64,000 bases of DNA from Chondrilla cf. caribensis. Taxonomy: Eukaryota > Porifera > Demospongiae > Chondrillida > Chondrillidae. The stretch covers positions 2,688,553-2,752,552 of the forward strand of contig OZ026565.1 of NCBI GenBank assembly GCA_964020155.1. The letters are read 5' to 3'. Numbering within the stretch: the stretch's first letter is position 1; every line of letters begins with the position of its first letter. The notes below the pieces were generated by a model. It did no database searches, was not told the DNA's origin, and worked only from the letters and a program-made list of their open reading frames with translations. Shown piece after piece: positions 10,461-21,538 of the stretch. Made by a program: the position numbers and the translations under genes.

Positions 10461-10527
10461 ACAATGGGGGAACCCTTACCACCACACAAGGAAAACGTTA
10501 ACACTCACAGACACAGATCCTTGAGGT
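10461..10527 (+). other. Exon-like repeat unit, copy 4
   Basis: Ends CACAGACACAGATCCTTGAG before GTGAGT, the best donor among the four copies. One frame gives GGTLTTTQGKR. Similarity to copies 1-3 is at DNA level over the last 60-70 bp. Confidence 0.35.
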
Positions 10528-10529
10528 GA

Positions 10530-11153
10530 GTTGTTGTGTGTGTGTGTGCTTTTGTGTATGTTTTTGTGTGTGTGTGTGTGTGCATTTGTGTGTGTTTGAG
10601 TGTATGCCTGTGTGTGTTGTGTTTGTGTGTATGATATGAATGTGCACACACACGCGTATTTATGAGTTTGTTTGTATGTGTATTTATGTGTGTTTGAGTG
10701 TAAGTATGTCTTTGTGTGTTGTGTGTGTATATAAAGTATGTGTACACACACGTGTGTGTATTATGTATGTGTATGCGTGTGTGCATTTGTGTGTGTTTGA
10801 AAGCATGTCTGTGTGTTGTGTGTGTGTATGTTTTGAATGTACACACAGACATGTGTATGTGTTTCTATGTGTGTTTGTGTATGTGTGTAATTGAGAGTAT
10901 GTCTGTGTGTTGTGTGTGTGTATGTTTTGAATGTACACACAGACATGTGTATGTGTTTCTATGTGTGTTTGTGTATGTGTGTAATTGAGAGTATGTCTGT
11001 GTGTTGTGTGTGTGTATGTTTTGAATGTACACACAGACATGTGTATGTGTTTCTATGTGTGTTTGTGTATGTGTGTAATTGAGAGTATGTCTGTTTATGT
11101 TGTGTATGTGTATGTACAGTATGTGCACACACATGTTTGCGTTTGTGTATGTT

Positions 11154-11228
<75 letters not shown>

Positions 11229-11309
11229 TCGTGTGTGTGTGTGTGTGTGTGTTTGTGTTTGTGTGTGTGTGTGTGTTCGTGTGTGTGTGTGTGTGTGTGT
11301 GTGTGTTCG

Positions 11310-11349
<40 letters not shown>

Positions 11350-11350
11350 A
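10530..11350. repeat. TG-rich satellite with 94-bp tandem units
   Basis: The landmark ATGTTTTGAATGTACACACA recurs at 10828, 10922 and 11016, giving an exact 94-bp period. Flanks are diverged units, and 11155-11350 is mostly (TG)n with TTCG variants. No coding content. Confidence 0.95.
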
Positions 11351-13200
11351 ATGTCAGAAAGCTAAAGAAACCCACATAAAGAAATTGATGATAACCTCTT
11401 TAAACATAGTGTCCATACAAATAACCAACCCCCATCCAGTCAATGGGTAGTCAACCTTTCTGCCAAGGAGCTATCCCAACCACAACAATCAGTCTTAGCT
11501 GGAGGCCTAACTATGCCCTCCCCCAAAACATATCCCCACTTCTCAAATCGTTGCTAGTGCTGAAGAAGCCCTTAGGAAATCCCAGGCCCCAGAGGGAACA
11601 ACTAACAAAGCCCAATCTCATATCTTAGGTGTTCTTAACAAAGCAAAAACCTCTAAACCTAACCTTAGTGTACTTGAAAACCAAAGCACTTAGAGAACTA
11701 CGCAGTGACAATAGCCTTATGATTTTACCTGCCAATAAGGGCCATGCTATGGTAGTAATGAATAAGACAGACTATGACGCCAAGGTAAATACCATGTTAG
11801 CGGATGAATCCACCTACAAGCGTCTTTCCAAAGACCCCACCCCCTCACTTTAACGACAAATAAATGCACTTCTTTTATCACTAAAAAAATCCAACAGCCT
11901 TACTGAATCCCAATATGACCAACTCAGCTGGCCACATCCCCCTCCTCTATACCCTCCCAGAGATCCACAAACCAGACATACCACTAAGACCCATAGTATC
12001 TTTTATGTCCTCACCAACATACTCGCTGTCTAAACACCTAGTCAGCATCTTGTCCCCACTGGTAGGCAATACAGAACACCATGTCCGTAATTCCCTAGAG
12101 TTTGCCCAGTTCACCAAACATGCAAGAAACTGTAGAAGAGAATGAAGTCTTGGTTTCCTTCAATGTAGTGTCCCTCTTTACCAAGGTTCCCACAAACCTA
12201 GCCATCCAGGTTGCTCATAAACGACTTTTAGATGACCCTACCCTAGACCAACGTACCCCAGATGAAATCATTTCACTCCTTAAACTCTGCCTCAATGCCA
12301 CCTGCTTTGCCTTCCGAGATTTATTCTACCAACAGGTCCATGGCACAGCCATGGGATCTCTAGTCTCAGTAGTTATAGCTGACCTTGTAATGGAAGATGT
12401 AGAACACAGAGCCCTCAGAACCTATCCCAACCCACCTAAGTTTTGGAAAAGATACGTAGATGACACCTGTTGCATCCTTAGATCTGACCTTGTAGACGAC
12501 TTCCATAACCATGTCAATACCATCAAAGCTACCATAAAGTTGACATTTGAGATAGAGGCCAAATCCCAATTACCCTCCCTTGATGTCCTTATTTTACATA
12601 ACCCTGACAAGTCCATTGATACTACAGTTTTTAGAAAACCAACCAATACTAATAAATACCTGGACTTTCCTCCCATCATCCCATTGCCCATAAGACAGCA
12701 GTAGTCCGAACCCTATTCCACAGAGCTAACACCATACCCTCAACTGCCCCATCCATAACAAAAGAACAGCAAACTGTAACTTAAATCCTTAGAATTAAAT
12801 GGGTACCCTAGGAAAACCATAGAACGCATGTCCCAGCCTAGAAAGTCCCACCCCCTGAACCCTGACACTACATCCTCAACCATGAATCCCCAGTTTACAT
12901 CCATACCATATGTACAAGGCACATCAGAGGCCATTAGATGATTCCTAGCTCCATTAAGCATTAAAACCTCATTCCAGCCCACCAATACTTTAAGGAACTT
13001 GTTAGACCACCCAAAAGACCCTATCCCCACCCATAAGAAATCAGGAGTAGTTTACGGAATCCCATGCATGTGGTAGTTGCTCTCAGACCTATATAGGACA
13101 GACAGGAAGGACCTTAGAACAAAGACTTAAAGAACACAAAAAGCAGTCAAAGATGAGGACATTGCCATCTCAGCCTTAGCAGAACTTATCATAGTACTAG
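11350..13200 (+). mobile_element. Penelope-like retroelement, frameshifted
   Basis: Plus-strand frames give the PLE order. N-terminal RT part (SDNSLMILPANKGHAMVVM at about 11705-11760; LPEIHKPDIPLRPIVSF at about 11955-12005), then FNVVSLFTKVPT, FYQQVHGTAMGS and the catalytic YVDD at 12453-12464 in PKFWKRYVDDTC. A C-terminal GIY-YIG nuclease follows: VVYGIPC near 13047 and, one frame over, TYIGQTGRTLEQRLKEH at 13087-13137. Frames change several times, so the copy is inactive. Penelope elements pair RT with GIY-YIG rather than an LTR integrase or APE nuclease. It abuts the TG satellite. Confidence 0.92.
12102..12704 (+). pseudogene. Penelope-like reverse transcriptase core
   Basis: The longest surviving frame, about 200 codons, covers RT motifs 3-6: SLFTKVPTNLA, YQQVHGTAMGS and YVDD with the downstream TFEIEAKSQLPSLDVLI. 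The YVDD aspartates are retained. Neighbouring frames hold the rest. Confidence 0.88.
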
Positions 13201-13563
13201 GGCTGGGAATTGGCTGAAATTGCAAAATTGATAATCAGTACACAATAAGTGATTAATAAATCAATTAATCACCGGAAGTAATTAAGTGGGTGTAACCGGA
13301 AACCACTCCCACTTTATTAGACTACGTAGTCCTCCAATAGACATGAAATGAAGTCCACAGAGCCCTTTCGCAATTCAGGTAATCTTGAAGTACAGAATTG
13401 ACCCCATGGAGTGAAGGTATTGGGTACTAAGCTGGGGGTGGCTGGTCTACTCACTTAACACTTCCTGTGATTAATCGATTTGCTTGCACTATTAAAGATA
13501 ATCAGATTTGAAATGAAAATCAATTCATTAATTGATCGATTAATCGATAGTCCCAGTACTATA
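13198..13563. mobile_element. MITE-like element, family 1 copy 1
   Basis: About 360 bp with ends TAGGGCTGGGAATTGG and a matching inverted CCCAGTACTA. It aligns with 24059-24380 and, reversed, with 32847-33174. Shared internal pieces include AATTAATCAC.GGAAGT, TTATTAGACT..GTAGTC.TCCAATAGA, and CTTCCT.TGATYAATC. No reading frame; non-autonomous. Confidence 0.75.
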
Positions 13564-14660
13564 TCATACCATGCAAATACACATAATATGCATACAAGTA
13601 CACATACAGACATCCTTGATAGATAATAATTATTTCTTGGTGCCTAGTGTAACAGCCTCTTGGCTAAAGGTATGCCCAGTTGGAATAAGATTGAATTTGT
13701 AATAATATTATGAAGTTGATATGTCAGTACACCATACTGGAGGTCAAGGAGTTACAGGGGGATACTGCATCTTGACTGCTGGTGTAGATAGAGTTCCCAA
13801 TGTCTCTCTAAGGCCCAATCTCACATGCACAAAAATCCGAAAGTGATCAAACCAATCAACTATTCGATATCATCGGTCCTTCTCATAGTAAATGTATACG
13901 TACATACATAGGTACGTATGTACATAGGTACACAAGCATACAAAATGGTGTTATGTGGCAGAGTAGGAGCTGTGAGCTGACTCTAACACAGTTGATCACT
14001 CATACAAGGTCTCTATCTTCATTGTGCAAACTTTCACATACAACAGTCAAGTGAAATCGTAAACTGAAAACATCACTTTTTGCTAAAACTAACAAGTATT
14101 GGGGGGCATAATAGTTCCAGTAGTTTGGGTATGTTAGCCTAAAAGATGGCCAAAACATAGCTCTGAACGTGAGGATAGTCACAGTACTAACCTGGATTGT
14201 GGGAGCTTGTAAGCCTTGTTCACTCTGAGAGTACACCACCACTCCGCTGTCAACACTCCTCAATGACTGGTTGGAGAAAACAGGGGCACAACATGAAGAG
14301 ATCCGAAGTACAACATACATACGTACATACACTTTGTAAGTATGTACGTATGTACAAGTAGTATACTGGTAACACTACTGTATGCAACAAAATAATTACA
14401 AATTTTCACATATTTCGCAAATAAACACTTGTTTGTGAAAACAAACAAATGAGAAATTTCACATTTACATTATACAAGTTTATTGGAAGAGGTGGGAATC
14501 AAAACAATTGAGAAGATATATTCCATTGTCATACTGCTATTGAGATTCATCTTGAAGTACAGTAGTTTGATACATTAAGTGTGACTGTAGAGTAAGAGAA
14601 ACTACATGCAGAAAATGACTGGTTGTGGTGTTGCTTGGAGAGTTATGGTGTTAATGGGTT
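13564..14660. other. Intergenic, nothing recognised
   Basis: Contains GTACGTATG-type simple sequence (13895-13935, 14310-14360) and short minus-strand frames with no family resemblance. Confidence 0.4.
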
Positions 14661-16147
14661 AATGGGTGCTTCCTCTCCTTCTTGAAGAGTTTGTATGTCT
14701 CAAATGAGAATTGACGGGTGCTTAGGTGAAAAGCTTGAAGTTATAAAAGGTCTACGGTAGGGGTATCCCTGGTTCTATTTTCCTTGTACATCAACAGTTT
14801 GGTAACTGAGTTAAAGGATAGAGAATGTGGGGTGGTGTGTGGCGAAATTATGGAACCTGGTTTGCTGTTTGCTGATGACACAGTTCTGCTGGCTGAGAGT
14901 GATATGAGGAAGAGTCTTCAATGCTTACAAAGTTGGTGAAAAAATGGTCTGTTGAGATAAATGTGGAGAAGAGTGCAGTAATTCACATGAGAAAACGTGG
15001 GATAAAAAAGTGTGTTGATCAATTCAGAATTGGTGGCGAGGGCCTTCCATGGGTATCTACTTACAAGTACTTGGGCTGCTTGGTAGATGACAGTTTGAAC
15101 GACTCAAATAATATGCCACATCGGGTGGAAATGGGGTCTCAGGTATTGGGTGCTTGGCTGCGGAGGTGTCATGAGTCAGTCGGGGAGGTGAACAGAAAGT
15201 TGTTCATGCAGTTGATGCAATCACTGGTGGAATCTGTGTTGTCGTATGGGACAGAGATCTGGGGTTGTCATCAGAAGTTAGATGGGTTGCAACCAACTAC
15301 AACTAAGGGCCCTGAGAATCTTCTTTGGTGTGGGTGTGCGCCACCCAAAGGTATCCCTGATGACAGAGGTTGAGGCCTTTCCAGTGGTCTGGCTGGTAAG
15401 GATGAGATATGTTGTTTCTGGTTGAAGGTTATGACGAATCCAATGTTTGAAGGAAGGATTTGAGGGCAGCAGCATTGGCGGCAGCCAAGAGTGGTGGAGG
15501 ATGGATGAAGAATCTGAAAAATTGCATGGAGTGTTTTGGTTGGTGTTGAGGAGGTAAAAGGACTGTACATGTTGAGAAATTACAACAATGTTGCAGGCTT
15601 GCGTGAGAAGGAAGGTGGAAGATGAATGGGATGATGAACTAGCCACAAACCCCAAGTTGGCCTCGTTGAGGCTATTGAAAGAAAAATGTGGTGAGTCTCA
15701 GTGTTTAGATGTGGCTGATAAGGGCAAGAGAAGACATGATGATGATCAGAGGTGGGACAGCCCCACTCAGGATTGAGTGCAGAAGATGGAGGGGGCTTGA
15801 GAGGAGAGAACATGTGGGGAATGTGATATGAGGAAGGTTGAAGATGTATAACATTGGCTGCTGGAGTGCGAGAGAAGGAAAGATGAACGGGCAAACCTTT
15901 TGATGAAGTTATTTATGATTCTGGACCAAGGATGTAAGCATCTTCCAATTCTTAAGATTATATCTCAAAGATGTGGATTGCACATTTCAATTGATTTCAG
16001 GCTATAGCTAAATGATGACTTATTATGTATCGTGTTGATCTGATTTTTCTTTTTTGATATTATGATGTGTGCCTCATAGGACTGTCTGTCCTAGTGTTAT
16101 GTTATGCATGTGGCACGTCAATAATAATGATTGATTGATTGATTGAT
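14660..16147 (+). mobile_element. 5'-truncated LINE fragment
   Basis: Degraded frames match the second half of the LINE at 43.4-47.1 kb: FSLYINSLVTELK, LLFADDTVLLAES, INVEKSAVIHMRKRG, STYKYLGCLVDD and SYGTEIWGC. The fragment starts just before the GLRQG box of RT. It ends, like the larger copy, in AATAATGATTGATTGATTGATA, so the 3' end is complete. Frequent stops and frameshifts make it older than the large copy. Confidence 0.88.
14921..15373 (+). pseudogene. LINE reverse transcriptase thumb region, relic
   Basis: An open 150-codon stretch right after the RT FADD box, homologous to the region of the large LINE around 45.8-46.2 kb. It has no start of its own and belongs to the truncated element. 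Confidence 0.7.
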
Positions 16148-16273
16148 ATACATACATACAATGATAACAGACAGTACAAATGCAATAATAATTACTATCT
16201 CACTATGAGCACTCAATACTGAAAGGTTTCAAGTTAATAATAATAATACGTGTGTGCCACAAACACATGGACA

Positions 16274-19202
16274 CTAAACACTAGTTTTTGATGGTTTCCA
16301 TGGAATAACTTTTTCTTTCGTAGTTGAATATGGAACATATTCCCTTGACGTGCCCGACAAATTTTCTTCATGCTGACAAAGAAATTTTCTTTGAGGATGA
16401 TTAGCAACAGTTGGTGGTAAATCAGTCATGTGGTGTAGCCAGCAATGCCTGAAACATACAGAAATTAGCATTACCTAGATACATAATATCATAGCCACAA
16501 CGATGCTGCACACATTGCAATAAGTTAGAGTGGGCTCATGTAACTTCTTCAGAATACAAAATATTTAATTTATTTTTAAACTCAAAGGGGCTTCACTGGG
16601 AGTAACCATGTGCAAATTGGTAACTGTCCAAGGCAGAGGTATTGAGCATACAGAGTCTCAACTGCCATAGACATTGAGGTAAAATTTTAAACATAGACTG
16701 TCATCTCAGAATGCATCTTTTCAGGCACAGCAAACTGAGACAGGAAGGTGATGATACTGTGGAAGTAACAAGACTTTTGTTGGGGACTTAATGAGGCAAA
16801 TGATACCAATCTTTTCCTAACAATTTCTTGGCCCAGATGCTGTGGAAATCTTCAGTGTGTGGAATCAGAACATTAAATATCTCAGTATGTAGACCTGCGA
16901 AGCTTCAGAAACTTGGATGCATATCAACATCTACAATGTCATTCTGTTGTGGATGAAAGAGGTATTGCATGATGCAAGAGCCATGAACTCCCTACCTTAT
17001 AATGTAGTAAACTCATCGATTTCTACCCGGCCAAAATGGCCATGTATGCAGTATTAAATCTATATTATTAACTAAATCATAAATCATTTATTAGTCTATA
17101 ACATTAATTGATAATACATCATGAAGATTCTTTACAATGAATAACCCAGGTATATAATTGACTACAACAGGTTAGTATAATTGTAATACTTGTGTACAAA
17201 CTGTATGCACTACACTACATGAACATACCATTCTGGAGGTATCTGGCTGGCATCATAATCTTTCCTTTTATAATCTACCCATCGATCACGACCTACATAC
17301 ATGTATAATAGCACATAAACACAAAATTCCATTAGGTGAAGTAATAGCAGAAGTTGAATATACACTGCAGTAGTTGAGTACAGTAGTTTCCTAAAGTGTA
17401 TTCGGCTTTATTCCTATTAGTGCATTAAGAAAACATGTTAGTTGCCTAAGGAATCTATATACCGTTGTGTATCTCATATGGGATCTGCCTAGAAACGGAC
17501 ATTATGCAGGATTTCTTAGATGCTATGTACACAAGTACAGAAACATCATAGAGGCTCATTGCTGCAGCCAAGAACATAAGCAAGTATAGTGAGATCACGA
17601 GCAATTACATAGCAAATGATTGAATTGATGATTGAAGGGGCAAAATGTTTCAACCTCAAAGATATTCACCAACTGCATATAGAACTGTTTCTTTTCTTTC
17701 CATCATCATTTTCTATTTCATGATTACACTTTACTCATTGCTGTGTACATATAGTATCAACATAGCATGCGGATCAAGTCGAAGGAATGGTCCCAACTAA
17801 TTCTGACTCTGCCTCTAAGTTACTGAACTGAACTGAACTGCAAATAATGCTTTGCTTAGAAATCATTTAAGATATTTCACCAGAGATCCCTCAAAACAGA
17901 TCAATAATATAAAACATTACATCCATACATACGTACCGTAGAAGTATTCCTTATTTTCATAATAAACATTTTCAAACTCATCACAGCCAACCTGGCTTCC
18001 AATTCTGACTTCATTCATTCTGCAAAAAGAAGTTACTTGTTAATATCTTTTATGAATGATATACAACACATTCATACAGAAATAATGAATGATATGCAAT
18101 GTTTTCACCATGCAGTTGCAAGCAATTTCAAGATAATATGTATTGACAATTATGAATGTGTTCATAATAGTATCTAGCGCCCATGTTCAAGACTGTGTCA
18201 TCAAAACTATTGCTTCACTTTATATATTATTTACAATTGCTATGGTCACTGAAGTTCATTGGTGTTCCTTTCCAACTTAATAGCCTTTTATGGTTTATGA
18301 TTTCTGGGTTATTATTGATCAAGAAGTCGATTTCTACTTTTGGCATTGTTAATAAGGGATTTTTGACCAGAATCGATAATATTCATATCTTTGCCAATGT
18401 GCTAGAAGGCCTTTTCGGAGAATACCACTCTTCATCAGTAGCACTGGGCAATGTTCTGAGTAGTCAATCTCAGCTGAGCAGAGTATTGGCTGGACTTTTT
18501 TAGCCTATCGTCTAAAGCCAGAGGTCGTTGTAGGGTTCAGTGTAGTACAAGTAGTGGATTATTATCTCACCGACTTTAACACCCTACGTACAACTGTCCT
18601 TTCTACCGAGGACTATTTTTGATGCCTAGAAGATAACCACGAAAACGTGGAAGATAACTTAAGCCTTGCCCTGGCGAAGATTTCACGGCCAAGCGGCGAC
18701 TTTTACGTAGGGTGTTAAAGTCGGTAGATAATAATCCACTACTTTTGGCATTGTTATTTCTTGACCAGAATACTTCAACCTTCAAAGTCTTGTATAAGGA
18801 CAATGTCACATGCACAGAACATTTCAATCAGGAAAACCTTATTTCCTCTGAAAATTCAACAATAAATGGCATTATTTACCTCATCCCTTATTCATTATTT
18901 TTATATAGAACCGAGTACCTAGAATCTTACACAATATATTTGGTGATGGGTTTTAAACTCTGCCTGAATCATCAATCAATCAATGGGACTAGACTCAACG
19001 GCAAGTTAATTTTACAGAAGAATGCGTCATAGTCGAATAGAAATAATGCTATAAGAATAATATCAGGTTCATAACAAGGACGAACTAAAAGAATGGATAA
19101 GCTTACACTTACACAATAAACCTCATTTACCTACCTCATAGTTTGTTTCAATGCATTTACCCAACCACCAGCAGACCTAACCGCTCTCAAAATGAACGCC
19201 AT
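16274..19202 (-). CDS. NDUFA12: NADH dehydrogenase (complex I) subunit NDUFA12
   Basis: Accessory subunit of mitochondrial complex I. Four minus-strand exons at 19135-19202, 17937-18019, 17229-17292 and 16274-16448 join in frame (phases 2, 1, 2) to 129 codons plus stop, close to the usual 130-150. Family blocks are in order: ENKEYFYGRDRWVDY, DASQIPPEWHCWLHHMTD, LPPT, then GTSREYVPYSTT near the C-terminus. All junctions are GT-AG. The start ATG lies in AAAATGGCGT, a YY1-like initiator. The N-terminal leader is short and basic, as expected for an imported matrix-side subunit. It shares a 192-bp promoter with PHF10. Identification is secure. Confidence 0.94.
18183..18550. other. Intronic repeat-like sequence in NDUFA12
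   Basis: The block TTTTGGCATTGTTA...TTGACCAGAAT at about 18335-18375 recurs at 18743-18775, just after the 18551-18742 inverted-repeat element. A 106-codon plus-strand frame here has no recognisable product and is probably part of an old transposable element. Confidence 0.35.
18551..18742. mobile_element. 192-bp MITE-like element with ~39-bp terminal inverted repeats
   Basis: The left end GTAGTGGATTATTATCT continues to CACCCTACGTA (18551-18590). The right end is its near-exact reverse complement (18704-18742), with one extra base in the left arm. No reading frame. It lies in the first intron of NDUFA12. Confidence 0.85.
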
Positions 19203-19394
19203 TTTACAACTTTAATGGCTGTGTAGGTATATACTGAATCAGACCCAAACCGCCTTTTTACATTCAAAATCGAATTGCCTAACAAAACAACGCTTAGTCT
19301 AGTCTGCCTACGCGAGACTAAGTATCTAGCCCTTGATCCGCCATTTTTATAAAATGGCGGATCAAGGGTCGGCTACGCCAGACTAGTCCTAGCC
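19203..19394. promoter_or_regulatory. Bidirectional NDUFA12/PHF10 promoter
   Basis: The 192 bp between the two start codons must hold both promoters. It contains a palindrome (19300-19385) whose perfect 18-nt arms at 19330-19347 and 19351-19368 present CCGCCATTTT and AAAATGGCGG, two opposed matches to the YY1 consensus. A third match, ACGCCATTTT at 19197-19206, overlaps the NDUFA12 start. No TATA box is evident at a sensible spacing. YY1-type motifs at start sites are common for housekeeping genes; binding here is inferred. Confidence 0.6.
19300..19385. mobile_element. Palindromic MITE-like element inside promoter
   Basis: The 86-bp unit begins TAGTCTGCCTACGC and ends GGCTACGCCAGACTA, resembling the ends of the 767-bp element at 35811 (TAGTCTGGCGCGC ... 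GCGAGCCAGACTA). The inner 39 bp are the perfect 18-nt hairpin. No clear target duplication was found, so origin as a transposon is likely but not proven. Confidence 0.5.
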
Positions 19395-21476
19395 ATGGCG
19401 CTGAATATGACAGGGTCGATGGAAGAGGAAAGTGAAGATCCGAGATTATCGTTTTCTACTAATATTTTTGAATATAAGTGGCCTTTGGGTAATCCGGAAT
19501 CGCCGACTTACATTCTTCAAGAGCAAATAGCAGAATATCTCGAAATTAGGGGGTTTTCAAGAAAATATCCAGGTAACCACTCTAGTTAACTTGTATGTAT
19601 AGTTATGGTTGTTCCAGTTTGGTCGGAAAGGTGACTAACCTCGTTATATCTGCTCCATGTTTTTACCTTGAGATTTAATTACCTAAAAAGCGGGATCAAG
19701 TATAGTTGTACCTTGCAACCTAGTTAAGAAAATTGTTTTTGTCTTTGGTGTCTGTGTAGACCTAACTCGAAGGCAAGTTGAAGTTGAGGAAAGAGAATTT
19801 CTTGTAGAATTAGGAATTGTAACTGAAACTCAGAGTAACTTGGGATTGGTGGCATTGCAAAGCCTTGAAGTCTATCAAGTGATGTTTGAAGACTACCCGA
19901 ATAAATTTAAGCAATATATGGAAGTTTTAGATCAAAGATACTTTCTTCAGCTTGTTGAGAACATGAAAGCAGAGAAACAAGATTTGGCTGAAAAAGTACG
20001 CTACAGTTGCAAAGTACTATTTGCTCTTTTTTAACATTTTGCTTTTTATCTAATGAAGCAATCTCAACGGAAGCTCAATCATTCTCTAGAAATGTGTTTG
20101 CTTGCTGCTGATTTCAATCAGAAATTTAACGAAAGAAGGAGGAAACGGAAATTCATTTATGATTTTCAAACACAGGTATGTATCTACCTATACATCTATG
20201 CAGTATATATTACAGGTGTGTCTATACCAAAGAAAAGTTTATCGATGGCATTCAATACATTACTGTTGTGTAATTGTTCAATAATCGTATTCATTGTGAT
20301 ATTTGACACAGACAATTATGGGATTGGTAAGAAACACAATCATCCAACATTGTGCTTAGTTAATGTTTCAGTTCATGACATAACTACTGTACTTTGGATA
20401 TAAGACTTGTTCACTGTTGTTTTAGCAAACACCTTTCATATTTACATAATGATGACTATAATATTATTTGCTTCAATTCAATAATCGTGGTAATTGCTAT
20501 ATTCGTAACAGACAATAATCATGTGCAAAATTTAGGATATCTCCCAACACTACAATGTATACATATTAATGAACACAAACTTCCCTATACTAAAGCTTTT
20601 TCTAGATGCAATACATCATGTACATATGTATAGACTGTATGTAGTATTTGCTCAGGTAGTTATGATCGCAAAATGTACTATTATTTATATGTGCCCTTGA
20701 TATTTCACTTTTACTATAAGTTTCACCAACTAGTTGCATACATACGTATATACAACACAATGTTGGGTGCAAGTCAGTAGACAATGATTATTATATTGCA
20801 TTATATGTAAATATAACACAAAAACCAAAGTAACTAATACAGGCACTTTTATTAACCCAGGCTTTGCTCATTGTGAACAAATAAACCATAGTGTCTGTAT
20901 ATCTGGTATATCTTCCAGAAGTACTTCAGCTATAACATATACTGGACATTCACATCTGTTTGTTGATGTTATTGTATACTAAAGTGCGTGTATATTATAT
21001 TTCATGCCTATCCTCACTAAATGTGTTGTGGTATTCTTACAGATATATCACACTGCCAAACATGGAGCAGTGGGATGTTCAGTGAATGATCCCAGCTCTA
21101 AAGCTTGCAGGAATATGTATCCATCTATAATAGTACCTGGACAGTATAGCAGTTATGTTCCAACATTTTCTGCTCAAAATTTACGATGCCTACCTATCAG
21201 TACTGTTGTGGACATTCCATCTCCACTGCCCACCTTAGAAGCTACACCATATATTGAGAATCCTCCTATATCACTCCCTCCAAAGCGGACTCCGGATATC
21301 TATGAAGTTTATGACAATGTAGAGTCAAGTACTGACATATTGATGGACAAACCTAGTGCATTCTCCCAAACAGCCACAGTTCCTGTGAGTTTCATTATCC
21401 ATATTCTAACATTTGTTGAATTGGCTATATTGTAATGTGTGTGTGTGTATGTGTGTGTGTGTACGTGCGTGCGTGC

Positions 21477-21538
<62 letters not shown>

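Noticed and set aside
10476..11450. Several overlapping frames rich in VCV or THT
   Set aside because: Produced by the TG-rich 94-bp satellite; they have no codon structure.
15271..15894. Minus-strand frames of about 100-125 codons
   Set aside because: They are antisense shadows of the truncated LINE.
20434..20820. Short frames in PHF10 intron 3
   Set aside because: Exons 3 and 4 join in phase 0 without them, and they show no family resemblance.
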